Shown: positions 10,183 through 19,238, numbered from the stretch's first letter. The stretch: 64,000 bases of DNA from Saccharibacillus alkalitolerans (GCF_011090185.1 NZ_JAAFGS010000009.1:100129-164128), one strand, 5' to 3'. A program made the numbers and translations. Notes: a model not told the origin generated them from the sequence alone.

Positions 10183-11571
10183 TCAATCCGTTCCGAAATC
10201 CAGAACGCCTACCGAGTACAGGAAGATCAGGATGATCAGCAGCGGGCAGACATAACGCAGCAGGAACATCCACGTCCGGTAAATGCCGCCGGTAAGGCCC
10301 GCTTCTTCACCGGCCCGTTTCCAGGCATAGCCCGTGAACAGCGTGATGATCAATCCCCCGATCGGCATCAGGATGTACGACGTCGAGAAATCGAACAGGT
10401 CGAAGATCGTTTTGCCGAAAATGAGCAGATTGCTGAGCGGACCGCTCGTACCTTCGACGGACAGCGCCGACGGTACGCCGAGCAGGAACGCGAAGGAAGC
10501 GAGGATAATCGCCGTCTTTTTCCGGCTCCATTTCCATTGTTCCATCGCGTAGGCAACCGGAACTTCAAGGATAGAGACGGCCGAGGTCAGCGCCGCGATC
10601 GCCAGCAGCAGGAAGAACAAGCCGCCGAACAGGAAGCCGAGCGGCATCTGCGCGAACGCGGCCGGCAGGGCGATGAAAGCCAGGCCGACGCCGCTGGACG
10701 GCTCCATGCCGTAAGCGAATACCGTCGGGAAGATGACGAGACCGGCGACGAACGCGTACAGCAGGTCGCCTCCGGCGATCGCCAGCGACGCTTTGCCGAG
10801 CGACTGGTCCTTTTGCACGTAAGAGCCGTACGTCAGCATGCAGCCCATGCCGAGCGACAGCGAGAAGAACGAGTGTCCCAGCGCGATCAGCACGGATTCT
10901 TCGTTCAGCTTGGAGAAATCCGGTTTCAGGAAGAACTCGGCGCCCTCCATCGCTCCCGGCAGCGTCAGCGCGCGGACCATGAGGATCAGCAGCAGAATCA
11001 GAAAGCCCGGAATGAGGATTTTGTTGAATTTTTCGATGCCGCTCGATACGCCTTTTGCGATAACGAAGCCCGTAATGGCCATGACGACCGCGCTCCAGAA
11101 GAGCGGCATGTACCCGCCCGCGAAGCCCAGGAACGCTGCGGCATAATCCATGTTGACATCGGACAGCGCGCCCGAGAACGACTGGATCATGTAATGCATG
11201 GTCCAACCGGCCACTACGCCGTAGTACGACATAATAAGGAAAGCGGTCACGATCGAGATCAGGCCGAACCATTTCCAATGCTTTTTATTCGTCAGATTGA
11301 ACAGCGAAGCGGAAGCGTTGCTGCGCCCGCCGCGCCCGATCGTCATCTCCGCCAGCAGAATCGGCAGTCCCACGACGACCAGGCAGATAATGAACAGCAG
11401 GAAAAAGGCCGCTCCGCCGTTCTCGCCGGTAATATAAGGAAACTTCCACATGTTGCCCAGGCCGACCGAACTGCCGATCGCGGCCAGGATGAAGCCTTTT
11501 TTGGAAAAGCCCGTGCCGCCCTGTCCGGGTCTGTCGCCGGCTCCTACCGATTTGTTGTCCATTCCTTTCAT
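10183..11571 (-). CDS. sodium-dependent transporter (NSS/SNF family)
   Basis: A 462-residue protein with about 12 transmembrane helices. The diagnostic N-terminal NSS signature is present (FILAAIGSSVGLGNMWKFPYITGENGGAAF), as is the conserved PILLAEMTIGR that follows. Family members (LeuT, MhsT type) couple inward Na+ flow to uptake of amino acids or related amines. The start may be 11571 or the in-frame ATG at 11562; both sit close to the GGAGGGG site. The gene is divergent from the siderophore-binding gene. Substrate unknown. Confidence 0.93.
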   Translation of the reverse strand: MKGMDNKSVGAGDRPGQGGTGFSKKGFILAAIGSSVGLGNMWKFPYITGENGGAAFFLLFIICLVVVGLPILLAEMTIGRGGRSNASASLFNLTNKKHWKWFGLISIVTAFLIMSYYGVVAGWTMHYMIQSFSGALSDVNMDYAAAFLGFAGGYMPLFWSAVVMAITGFVIAKGVSSGIEKFNKILIPGFLILLLILMVRALTLPGAMEGAEFFLKPDFSKLNEESVLIALGHSFFSLSLGMGCMLTYGSYVQKDQSLGKASLAIAGGDLLYAFVAGLVIFPTVFAYGMEPSSGVGLAFIALPAAFAQMPLGFLFGGLFFLLLAIAALTSAVSILEVPVAYAMEQWKWSRKKTAIILASFAFLLGVPSALSVEGTSGPLSNLLIFGKTIFDLFDFSTSYILMPIGGLIITLFTGYAWKRAGEEAGLTGGIYRTWMFLLRYVCPLLIILIFLYSVGVLDFGTD

Positions 11572-11790
11572 ACCCCTCCGACCTTTCTACGATTCGATTT
11601 CTGTAACGCGATTTGATTTTCTCATGGTAACCAATCAATGTCGGGTTGTCTATAGTTTTATTCGCTCGGGTCAATAACAAAATGAAAAAATATAAACCTT
11701 ACAACCTTCGTTATGAATTTATAGATCCGCATATACATATATTTTGTTCTTTTCAAGCGCGAACGGTTTTTCTTCGTAAACGATTCTGAT

Positions 11791-11844
11791 TTGACGGTTG
11801 TCCGGGTTTTTTATATGATAACGATTATCATTATCGAATAGGAG
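11791..11844 (+). promoter_or_regulatory. SigA promoter overlapped by a Fur box
   Basis: TTGACG (11791-11796), a 17-base spacer and TATGAT (11814-11819) make a near-consensus housekeeping promoter. A Fur-type box, GATAACGATTATCATTATC (11817-11835), overlaps the -10 and the expected start point; it fits the classic GATAATGATAATCATTATC at nearly every base. The ribosome site GGAG is at 11841-11844. Iron-bound Fur would block polymerase here. Confidence 0.85.
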
Positions 11845-11852
11845 CTGTATGT

Positions 11853-12869
11853 ATGCCACCGAATCCTCTATGCGTTCTCTCCAAATCCGCCGGCGCCCTT
11901 CTTCTGGCGGGCGTCCTGCTGATTGCCGGATGCGCCGCTTCCGGAAACGGTTCTTCGGCCGCGAAAAATTTTTCCGCGGCCGATTCTCCGAGCGCGCCGG
12001 CAGCCGGTACGACAGCCGCCGATACACGGACGGTCCCGCATCTCAAAGGGGAAAGCATCATTCCCGCCAAGCCGGGGCGTATCGCTTCGCTCGATTACCG
12101 GCTGACCGACTTTCTGCTCGCCCTCGGCGTCAAGCCGTATGCTTCGGCCACCTATCCGGGAGGCGTCATGCCGCCGTATCTGGAAGCTTCCGCGCTGGAA
12201 GGCGTACAGCCTCTCGGCGACGAAGTCAACGTCGAAGCCGTGCTGAACGCACAACCCGACATGATTCTGGGACGCAAAGCGCAGGCCGACCTGTATGATC
12301 AACTGCAGGCGATCGCGCCTACCGTTATCGCGGATTCTCCCTCGAAAGATTGGAAAGAAGAGCTCCGAACTTACGGCGATATGCTCGGACGGCGGCAGCA
12401 GGCGGACGAGTGGCTGAACTCGTACGGCAAGAAAGCCGAGGAAGCGAGGGCCGCGATCGCGAAAGCCGTTCCCGAAGGCTCGACTTTCCTGTATCTGCGC
12501 ATCATGCCGAAGGAAGTGCGCGTCCACGGACCGAAGCAGGCGCTGTCCGAGGTGCTTTACGGCGATCTCGGCCTGACTCCGGCCAAGGGCGTCGAACAGC
12601 TGGAAGACGTCGTGCCGATCTCGCTGGAGGTGCTGCCCGACTACGACGCGGACTACATTTTCGTGGAAATCGGAGCCCCGAACGCGGAAGGCGATAAAGA
12701 CGCGGAAGATAACCGAAGCCAGATCGAGCGGACTTCCGTTTGGAAAAACTTGAAGGCGGTGCGAGCCGGCCACGTGTACGAGATGCCGCAGTGGGTCATC
12801 AGCGAAGCGCCGCATATCAAGCAGCGATCGCTGGAACTGGTGCGCGAAGCGTTAGTCGGCGGGAAATAA
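11853..12869 (+). CDS. iron-siderophore ABC transporter binding lipoprotein
   Basis: A 338-residue Peripla_BP_2 (FecB/FhuD/FeuA type) protein. It has a lipoprotein signal ending LLIAGC at about residue 27, a low-complexity S/A/P linker to about 65, and the binding domain from IASLDYRLTDFLLALGV through LGDEVNVEAVLNAQPDMILG to a C-terminal segment ending in IKQRSLELVREAL. It should capture ferric siderophores at the cell surface for an importer. No permease or ATPase gene is adjacent, so it must work with parts encoded elsewhere. Fur control is supported by the upstream box. Confidence 0.93.
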   Translation: MPPNPLCVLSKSAGALLLAGVLLIAGCAASGNGSSAAKNFSAADSPSAPAAGTTAADTRTVPHLKGESIIPAKPGRIASLDYRLTDFLLALGVKPYASATYPGGVMPPYLEASALEGVQPLGDEVNVEAVLNAQPDMILGRKAQADLYDQLQAIAPTVIADSPSKDWKEELRTYGDMLGRRQQADEWLNSYGKKAEEARAAIAKAVPEGSTFLYLRIMPKEVRVHGPKQALSEVLYGDLGLTPAKGVEQLEDVVPISLEVLPDYDADYIFVEIGAPNAEGDKDAEDNRSQIERTSVWKNLKAVRAGHVYEMPQWVISEAPHIKQRSLELVREALVGGK

Positions 12870-12875
12870 AAAAAG

Positions 12876-12944
12876 GGAGCGGAAAGCCCGCTCCTGCAGA
12901 GTATGGAGAAACCCGGCTGCCGCAAGGATTGCCGGGTTTCTTGG
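12876..12944 (+). terminator. two hairpins after the siderophore-binding gene
   Basis: A small GGAGCGG/CCGCTCC hairpin (12876-12894) is followed by a 10-base stem GAAACCCGGC (12908-12917) with GCCGGGTTTC (12931-12940) and a short T-rich tail. Together they probably end transcription. Confidence 0.65.
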
Positions 12945-13050
12945 CTTGTGGTTTGCGTGTTCTTTGCTCCTGCCTTATCGGCCTCGCCGACCGGAGGCCG
13001 ATAAGGCGTTCTTCGCGGTTCGACGGGAGCGGCGATTTCATCGGCTCGCC

Positions 13051-13250
13051 AGCTTCGGCGGACGCTAACGAATCTTCGGCACGCTATTTGTTCGTCAGGC
13101 GGCTTCGTCGAACGCTAACGAATCTTCGGCACGCTATTTAAGCCGAAACGGCCTTTAACGAGCCTTATCCCGGCTTATAAGGACATAAGGATTCGTTAGC
13201 TAAAAAAAGAGACCGTAAATCGGTAAATAGCGATATCAGCGTTCGTTAAG
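13051..13250. repeat. intergenic direct and inverted repeats with CTAACGAATC core
   Basis: Two 39-base copies at 13051-13089 and 13101-13139, exactly 50 bases apart, differ at three positions. Each contains ACGCTAACGAATC, TTCGGC and ends CGCTATTT. Inverted relatives follow: GATTCGTTAGC at 13190-13200 and AAATAGCGATATCAGCGTTCGTTAA at about 13225-13249 (the reverse of CTAACGAA...CGCTATTT). The whole 12941-13317 interval is otherwise without a gene that I can support. Confidence 0.7.
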
Positions 13251-13317
13251 AGACGAAGACGGCGAAAAAGTTAAGATTGTCCGGATTCTCGCCTAACTTC
13301 CGGTCCCGCTTCCCCTT

Positions 13318-13827
13318 TTATTCCGTCGAACGACTGCCGCCCTCTTCGCCGCGTCTTCCCAGGCCGGCGCGTTCCCGCGACGTTTCGCTTCCCGCGCCGA
13401 CCGGCGTCAGCTTACCGGCGCGGCCCAGGCCGGTCGCCGGCATGTTCACGTAGATCGATTCGCACGCCCCGTTTTCGATCAGATAAGTCTCGTGATAAAT
13501 GCCGACCGCCTGCCCCGTCCTCGCTTTGCGGTTGAAATCCTTCCAGGCTTTCAAATGATGCTCGCCGCCCCGGGCATAGCGCTCCAGTTGATCGTACGAA
13601 CGCCAATACTGCACGATCGACGGCCCCCGGGCCGACATGAAGTAAGCCGCGTCCAAAAAACCGAGCTCCTTGTTCGCGTACAGCTCCTTCAGCATCGGCG
13701 GCATAGCCTGCACTACCGGCAGCCACTGACCGACGGACAGCCATTTGTTGATGCGCACCCCGATAATGAACACGACGAACGGACCTTCGATCTCGGCCGT
13801 CTGCCGGCCCGGAATCACTTTTGCCAT
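13318..13827 (-). CDS. DUF4188 domain-containing protein
   Basis: A 169-residue protein in which residues 1-140 match DUF4188: GPFVVFIIGVRINKW, the QYWRSYDQLERYARGGEHHLKAW block, and GIYHETYLIENGACESIYVNMP near the end. This fold is related to ABM-type monooxygenase and haem-degrading ferredoxin-like proteins, but the family has no proven reaction. The last 25 residues are a charged, glycine/serine-rich tail of uncertain value. GAGGAGG precedes the ATG. It lies 13 bases after the TetR gene and is probably its regulated target. Confidence 0.88.
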   Translation of the reverse strand: MAKVIPGRQTAEIEGPFVVFIIGVRINKWLSVGQWLPVVQAMPPMLKELYANKELGFLDAAYFMSARGPSIVQYWRSYDQLERYARGGEHHLKAWKDFNRKARTGQAVGIYHETYLIENGACESIYVNMPATGLGRAGKLTPVGAGSETSRERAGLGRRGEEGGSRSTE

Positions 13828-13840
13828 GCGGATCGCCTCC

Positions 13841-14476
13841 TCAGCTTTTTTCCAACCGTCCCAGATGCAGTTCGTAAAATCCCCGAATATCCGATGACCC
13901 GTACAGCCGCGCCGTCAGAAACGCCCCGTAAAAAACCGTCCACAGCAGCTTGACCGCATCGTCCACTTCGATCCCGGGAGCCAGCGTGCCTTCGCTTTGC
14001 GCTTCGAGCATGCAGCGGCGAAACAGCGCGGGCAGAACGGGCGGCTCCGCCGCGGCTTCTTCCCGCCCGGGAAACAGCAGATGCACTTCCGCTTCGCCGA
14101 GCTCCGGCATGCACGGATGCATATCGGTCTGCGCGAGAAAAGCGATCAGGCTGGGCATGACGCCCGGCACGTCTTCGTGCCATGTCGCCACGCTGTCCAG
14201 CAGATGGCGGATCGCTCCGAAGCCCCGCTTGCCCGCCTCCTCGATCTCCAGCATGCGGTTCGTAAGCCATACTCGCATAAAATAGACGAGCAGCGCCTCC
14301 TTTTGAGGAAAACATTTGAAAAAAGTAACTTTCGACGTCTCCGCTTCGCGGCAAATCTCGTCCACCATGATCTCGCCGAACCTGCGCGTCTTCATCATCG
14401 ACAATCCCGTTTCATAGAGCCGGATTCTCGTTCTCGCCTTTTTGACGTCCCTCAGCGGGTAACTCCGTTCCGTCAA
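13841..14476 (-). CDS. TetR/AcrR family transcriptional regulator
   Basis: A 211-residue regulator starting at TTG (rc of 14474-14476) after GGGAGG. The N-terminal helix-turn-helix (about 15-62, RIRLYETGLSMMKTRRFGEIMVDEICREAETSKVTFFKCFPQKEALL) is typical of TetR; the remainder is the variable ligand and dimer domain. It forms an operon with the DUF4188 gene. A palindromic site in its own promoter suggests autorepression. The effector is unknown. Confidence 0.92.
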   Translation of the reverse strand: MTERSYPLRDVKKARTRIRLYETGLSMMKTRRFGEIMVDEICREAETSKVTFFKCFPQKEALLVYFMRVWLTNRMLEIEEAGKRGFGAIRHLLDSVATWHEDVPGVMPSLIAFLAQTDMHPCMPELGEAEVHLLFPGREEAAAEPPVLPALFRRCMLEAQSEGTLAPGIEVDDAVKLLWTVFYGAFLTARLYGSSDIRGFYELHLGRLEKS

Positions 14477-14507
14477 TGCTTCATCCTCCCGTCAGCGCAA
14501 AAAAAGG

Positions 14508-14539
14508 TTAACTCTTGTACATTAATTTACTTGAGTTAA
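14508..14539. promoter_or_regulatory. candidate TetR operator and promoter region
   Basis: TTAACTC (14508-14514) and GAGTTAA (14533-14539) form a dyad that extends to TTAACTCttGTA/TACttGAGTTAA around an 8-base AT-rich centre. On the reverse strand a weak promoter (TTGTAT, 17 bases, TAAATT) overlaps it. The position 32 bases upstream of the TetR start fits autoregulation. The rest of 14540-14791 is AT-rich then GC-rich sequence with no supported gene. Confidence 0.6.
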
Positions 14540-14791
14540 TCTAAATATACAAGCTTTTTTTGTTCTTGTCGTTCCGAAGCCGCAAGCTTAAAATAAAAAG
14601 AATATCGAGCTGCCGGGCGGGGGATTCGGCGCTTTGCTCCGCAGCAAGGCTCCCGAACGGCTGCGTTTCCATCTGCTGACGACGAACGGCGCGGCGTGCA
14701 TGAGTACGGTGCCGGCGCCGATTCCGTTCATGCCGCCGCATTGCCGAACCGCCCCTCCGGGCTAACCTTCCCCGAAAGCGAGGCCTCCCTC

Positions 14792-15517
<726 letters not shown>

Positions 15518-15543
15518 CGTCAAACGCTTGGCCTGCGCAGCAA

Positions 15544-15577
15544 AAAGCCTCTTCGCCGAATGCGGCGGAGAGGCTTT
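15544..15577. terminator. bidirectional terminator
   Basis: AAAGCCTCTTCGCCG, a 4-base loop and CGGCGGAGAGGCTTT form a long near-perfect stem with A and T runs outside, between the converging phosphatase and proline-rich genes. Confidence 0.8.
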
Positions 15578-15584
15578 CTTCCGT

Positions 15585-16043
15585 TTAAAACTCCCGGGGC
15601 TGGCCGGGCTGCACGTCCGGAGGATTCACCGGTTGAATCTCGGGCGGGTTCACGGGCTGAATATCCGGGGGATCGACAGGCCGGATCTCGGGTGCCTGAC
15701 CCGGCTGCACGCCGGGCGGCTCCTCCGGCTCGATCTCCGGCCGGTTCGGCCTTACGCCGGGCATGTCGTCGGGATCGAATTCCGGCGGCTGGCCGGGCTG
15801 CACGCCCGGCGGGTCGGCCGGAACGATTTCCGGTTCCTGCCCCGGGCTTACGCCGGGCGGCTCGCCCGGCGTGACTTCCGGCGCCTGTCCGGGATCGACG
15901 CCCGGCGGTTCCTTCGGTTCGACTTCCGGACCGGGGCTTGGCTGAGTGTCCGGCGTCTCGCTCGGCTGCGGCGTTTCCGCTCCGGACGGATCGGACGCGC
16001 GAACGATATAAAAGTCTTGATGTTCGCCGATATCCTGCTTCAT
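15585..16043 (-). CDS. proline-rich repeat protein
   Basis: A 152-residue protein starting at an ATG with GAGGAGG upstream. After a 20-residue head (MKQDIGEHQDFYIVRASD) almost the whole chain is a degenerate 16-residue repeat of the form PPGVxPGQxPExxPxx, about five full units followed by shorter PPxIQPVN units. There is no signal peptide or membrane helix. Extended polyproline-II-like structure is expected. It matches no family I recognise; the ribosome site and preserved repeat frame argue that it is real, but expression is unproven. Confidence 0.6.
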   Translation of the reverse strand: MKQDIGEHQDFYIVRASDPSGAETPQPSETPDTQPSPGPEVEPKEPPGVDPGQAPEVTPGEPPGVSPGQEPEIVPADPPGVQPGQPPEFDPDDMPGVRPNRPEIEPEEPPGVQPGQAPEIRPVDPPDIQPVNPPEIQPVNPPDVQPGQPREF

Positions 16044-16201
16044 CGTGGATCGCCTCCTCGTTTATCGGAATGGCGTTTCGTGAAATCAAAAGGAATGGAG
16101 CGTCTTACAAGACTTATTACCCGCTTGCGGCGTTCGCCACTCTGCATCGGCCGCCCGGCTTTTTTCGAGCGCTCCTTTTTGCCCGGACCAAACGAAGCCT
16201 T

Positions 16202-16468
16202 TCACCATTCGTGCCAGACGCCGGGTCCGTCCACCTGAACGATCGACTTTTTCTGCGTGCGGCCGTGGTTGAAGCTCATCGTTCGCAGCTCGTAGCCCGG
16301 CGCGTCCAGCGGCAGCAGCTTTTTCCACTTCGAGACCGGATGGGTCGGCTTGCCGGGACGCGCCATGTCGACGAGCACCAGGTCTTTGTGCAGCATGTTC
16401 AGGCATTGGCCCAGCGTCAGCGAAGGGGAGATCGAGAGATCGGAAGAAGATTCTGGATGCGTACTCAT
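16202..16468 (-). CDS. small hypothetical protein after the TerD-VWA gene
   Basis: An 88-residue protein with an AAGGAGA ribosome site. It has no signal peptide or transmembrane helix. It has a central VLVDMARPGKPTHPVSKWKKLLP segment and ends in VDGPGVWHEW. It lies 55 bases downstream of the TerD-VWA gene on the same strand and is probably cotranscribed. I do not recognise the family. Confidence 0.55.
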   Translation of the reverse strand: MSTHPESSSDLSISPSLTLGQCLNMLHKDLVLVDMARPGKPTHPVSKWKKLLPLDAPGYELRTMSFNHGRTQKKSIVQVDGPGVWHEW

Positions 16469-16523
16469 GTTGGGTTCTCCTTTTGGCTGTAAAGTAAAGA
16501 TGCTTCGAGTGTCTGTTTGTCAT

Positions 16524-17831
16524 TCAACCTTTTAAAATGCCGCGGGCCCGCACTTCTTTCAGCCAGCCCGGGAATTCGTTCAGCAGGCGGTCGTACAGCT
16601 CTTCGTCGCTCACCGAATCGAGATCGTCCAGCGCGAAAAAGTCCGCGTTGTCGACCGTTCGTCCTTTGAGATCGTCAAGCTGTTCCAGCACCCCGTAATT
16701 CGCGCTGCCCAATCCGACGAACTGCCAGAAAATCGGTTTGTCCGAATGCTCGATCAGCAGCTTGGAAATCTTTTTCGTCTCGTAAATGCCGCCGTCGCTG
16801 AAGAAAATGATGTAAGTCGGCGTCGTGTCGTCGGGATCTTCCCGCGTATACTTCTTCACGATATCTTCCATGACTACGGGTTCGTTGTTTCCGAAGCCCA
16901 GCTTGCCTTTCATGCTCGGCTTCGGATACGTATTTTTCACGTAATTCTCGTACCCGTGTTCCGTGACGCTCGGCGCCCGCATCATCTTGGTGGCGAAGAA
17001 CCAAACGTCCATGATGCCGTCGTCGTCCATCCTTGCCGAGACGGCCAGAATTCGCTCGAACGCGCTCTGCACGGTGCCTTTTTTGTACAGATGGGTCATC
17101 GAGCCGGATGCGTCGAACACGACCGCGACCCGGGCCTTCTCGTGCGCGATGTTTTTCTTCTCGAGCGAAATGCCGACCTTGCGCTTGAGCAGATCGATCT
17201 TGCCGAGCGGAACGCCCGGTTCCGGCTGCGGCGTCGGGGAAGGTGCCGGCGGAGACGCGGGGACGGATGCGGGCGGCGCGCCGGACGGTGCCGCGGCCTG
17301 CGGATCGTCGTCTTCGACTTCGACGCCGTGCGCCTCGGCGAGCGGCTTGAGCCCTCCGTTGAAGCCCCGCCCGATCGCCCGGAGCTTCAGCCCCGACGAG
17401 TGGCGGTACAGCTCCATGAAGACCAGCGAGCGCTCCCGCGTCGCTTCCTTGATCTCGTACAGGATCTCGCCCGCTCCCGTCTCGGCGGTGATCCGGCATC
17501 CTTTTACATCGGCAAAAGTCCCCGCCCCGTCCAGCGTTGCCGCAAACACGCATTTGGCCGTTCGCGTCGGGTCCAGCTCATTCGTCCGGACCGTGAACGC
17601 GACGCCGTTCGGACCGGTTCGCTCGTAGCGCACCTGCCCGCCCGGACTGGCATCCTGATTATAAAAAATGAAATAATCGTCCGACGGAACTTTTCCGTTC
17701 TCTCCGACCATAAAACAGCTTACGTCGAGATCGGCCGGCGCGCCGTCCCATTCGATCCGCACGCGAAGCTCCGCCGTCTGTCCGATCGGCGCGTTCGCGC
17801 CTGTCGTCAATACCGTTTGGGGTGCTGCCAT
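16524..17831 (-). CDS. TerD-like domain fused to a VWA domain (TerF-like)
   Basis: This 435-residue cytoplasmic protein has a TerD-type calcium-binding domain at about 1-180 (LRVRIEWDGAPADLDVSCFMV, then SDDYFIFYNQ and YRHSSGLKLRAIGRGFNGGL). A proline/serine-rich linker spans about 190-220, and a von Willebrand factor A domain about 235-435 has the metal site DASGSM. The fusion matches the TerF-like VWA proteins of tellurite and envelope-stress clusters, but no other ter genes are present here. GGAGG precedes the ATG. Function is likely stress-related; tellurite resistance is not implied. Confidence 0.88.
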   Translation of the reverse strand: MAAPQTVLTTGANAPIGQTAELRVRIEWDGAPADLDVSCFMVGENGKVPSDDYFIFYNQDASPGGQVRYERTGPNGVAFTVRTNELDPTRTAKCVFAATLDGAGTFADVKGCRITAETGAGEILYEIKEATRERSLVFMELYRHSSGLKLRAIGRGFNGGLKPLAEAHGVEVEDDDPQAAAPSGAPPASVPASPPAPSPTPQPEPGVPLGKIDLLKRKVGISLEKKNIAHEKARVAVVFDASGSMTHLYKKGTVQSAFERILAVSARMDDDGIMDVWFFATKMMRAPSVTEHGYENYVKNTYPKPSMKGKLGFGNNEPVVMEDIVKKYTREDPDDTTPTYIIFFSDGGIYETKKISKLLIEHSDKPIFWQFVGLGSANYGVLEQLDDLKGRTVDNADFFALDDLDSVSDEELYDRLLNEFPGWLKEVRARGILKG

Positions 17832-17900
17832 CTGATCGCCTCCGCAAAATGGAATGTCTTTGCTTGCGCCGAATCGGCGTTCCGCATCCTTATACGGAGA

Positions 17901-17930
17901 ATTATATCATCGGGTCGCGAGGATTGCCAA
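17901..17930 (-). promoter_or_regulatory. SigA-type promoter for the TerD-VWA gene
   Basis: Read on the reverse strand: TTGGCA (17925-17930), an 18-base spacer and a perfect TATAAT (17901-17906), about 70 bases before the start codon. Confidence 0.6.
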
Positions 17931-18073
17931 AAACACCCGGAACGTCCATTCCCCGCTTCGACGGCTTAACCGGTTCGTTTGCCGGAACAGCGGGTTAATG
18001 AACGTTCAGAAGCGCTTCGTGATGTCGGTTCGTACGTAAGACGAAGGCTGAATCGGACGAAGGAGGAATAGGC

Positions 18074-18826
18074 ATGTGGAGCGCATTGTTGTGGGGCGGC
18101 ATTTCCGCTTCGGCCGTCGTGCTGGGCGCGCTGGCGGCTTTGTTTTTGCGCATCGGAAAACGTTATATCGGCTGGATCATGGCGTTCGGGGTCGGCACGC
18201 TGATCGGAGCGGCCGCGTTCGAACTGCTGGGCGACGCGCTGGAGGACGGCGGGGTGCTGGCTACCGGCATCGGCTTCGCTGCGGGCGCGCTCGTATATAC
18301 CGTGTTCGACGTGATCGTGTCCCGCCGCGGCGGATCGAACCGCAAACGTTCGGGCAAGGACCAATCCGGCTCGCAGGCGGCGGGCGGAGCCGATCAGAGC
18401 GGACTCGGCATTTTCGCCGGCACGGTCATGGACGCGATTCCGGAGTCGATCATGCTGGGCGCCAGCCTGCTGGCGGGCAAGGGCGTCAGCGTCGTGCTCG
18501 TCGTCTCGATCTTCGTCAGCAATATCCCCGAGGGATTGTCGAGCACCGTGGGCCTGCAAAAAAACAACTACTCCCGCGGCAAAATTTTCATCATGTGGGG
18601 AGCGGTACTGGTGGTGTCGGCGCTGGCTTCCATGCTCGGCTATCTGTTCCTCGAACAGCTGTCCGGCGAAATGAAAGCGGCCATCGGCGCCTTTGCGGGC
18701 GGCGGCATCATCGCGATGCTGTGTTCGACCATGATGCCGGAAGCGTTCGAAGAAGGCGGTCCCCTCGTAGGCTTCATCGCTTCGATGGGCCTGCTGACGG
18801 CGATTTTGCTGGATACGTTCTCGTAA
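18074..18826 (+). CDS. ZIP family metal transporter
   Basis: A 250-residue integral membrane protein with about eight helices and a charged cytoplasmic loop at about 87-112. Metal-binding helices carry DAIPESIMLG and SNIPEGLSST, the signature of bacterial ZIP proteins, and a later MMPEAFEEGG. ZIP carriers bring Zn2+ or other divalent ions into the cytoplasm, although bacterial members can be channel-like. GGAGG at 18061-18065 precedes the ATG. Its last five codons and stop form the start of a tandem repeat that continues beyond the gene. Confidence 0.92.
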   Translation: MWSALLWGGISASAVVLGALAALFLRIGKRYIGWIMAFGVGTLIGAAAFELLGDALEDGGVLATGIGFAAGALVYTVFDVIVSRRGGSNRKRSGKDQSGSQAAGGADQSGLGIFAGTVMDAIPESIMLGASLLAGKGVSVVLVVSIFVSNIPEGLSSTVGLQKNNYSRGKIFIMWGAVLVVSALASMLGYLFLEQLSGEMKAAIGAFAGGGIIAMLCSTMMPEAFEEGGPLVGFIASMGLLTAILLDTFS

Positions 18827-18926
18827 AATAACGAGAGCCGGTCCAGCGTGCTGGATACGTTCTCGTAAGCCAGCGAGAGCCGGTCCAACATGCTGGATAC
18901 GTTCTCGTAACGGCGAGAGCCGGTCC
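18807..18926 (+). repeat. 42-bp tandem repeat copying the 3' end of the ZIP gene
   Basis: Units begin at 18807, 18849 and 18891, exactly 42 bases apart, the last one shortened to about 36. Each holds GCTGGATACGTTCTCGTAA, which in the gene encodes the final Leu-Asp-Thr-Phe-Ser and the stop, followed by GCGAGAGCCGGTCC or a close variant. Only the first copy is in the gene. Each unit can form a TCTCGT/ACGAGA-type stem. Confidence 0.85.
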
Positions 18927-18992
18927 GGCTGGCCGGATCGGCTCGCTAAACGATGTACCGGCTTCGCCTCTGCCCGGGTTTCGCCTGTCTCG

Positions 18993-19030
18993 GCCCGCTA
19001 ACGGATCGCATGTCCGTTAGCGGGCTTTTT
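18993..19030 (+). terminator. strong terminator downstream of the ZIP gene
   Basis: GCCCGCTAACGGA (18993-19005) pairs with TCCGTTAGCGGGC (19013-19025) over a short loop and is followed by TTTTT. Confidence 0.8.
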
Positions 19031-19043
19031 GCGGCGTCGACCG

Positions 19044-19192
19044 ATTTTTAACGGATCCTACGAACGCTTAAACGCAGCAGAAGCTGTAAAATCGGCTCAA
19101 AACGGCTCTTTTTACCGGCTAAGCGTCATCTCGATCCGTTAAAAATTCCGAAAGCCGCGATTCCTGCTCTAAGCGCCGCTGCGATCCGTTAG
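19044..19192. repeat. intergenic repeats with TAACGGATC core
   Basis: TTTTTAACGGATC...GAACGCTTA at 19044-19070 recurs inverted at 19120-19146 (TAAGCGTCATCTCGATCCGTTAAAAA) and again at 19170-19192. With the terminator at 18993, which has the same CTAACGGATC core, the 18827-19238 gap holds four related copies and no gene. Confidence 0.65.
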
Positions 19193-19238
19193 AGCTCCCT
19201 TTCCGACTTTTGCGGGGAAAAATTCGGCGATTTTTCCG

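Noticed and set aside
16086..16523. 145-codon reverse frame overlapping the 88-residue gene
   Set aside because: It starts directly after the TerD-VWA stop without a proper ribosome site and has shadow-like composition; the 88-residue frame has AAGGAGA.
18807..18926. Tandem repeat considered as a CRISPR array
   Set aside because: Units are contiguous and near-identical with no variable spacers, only three copies, and no cas genes.
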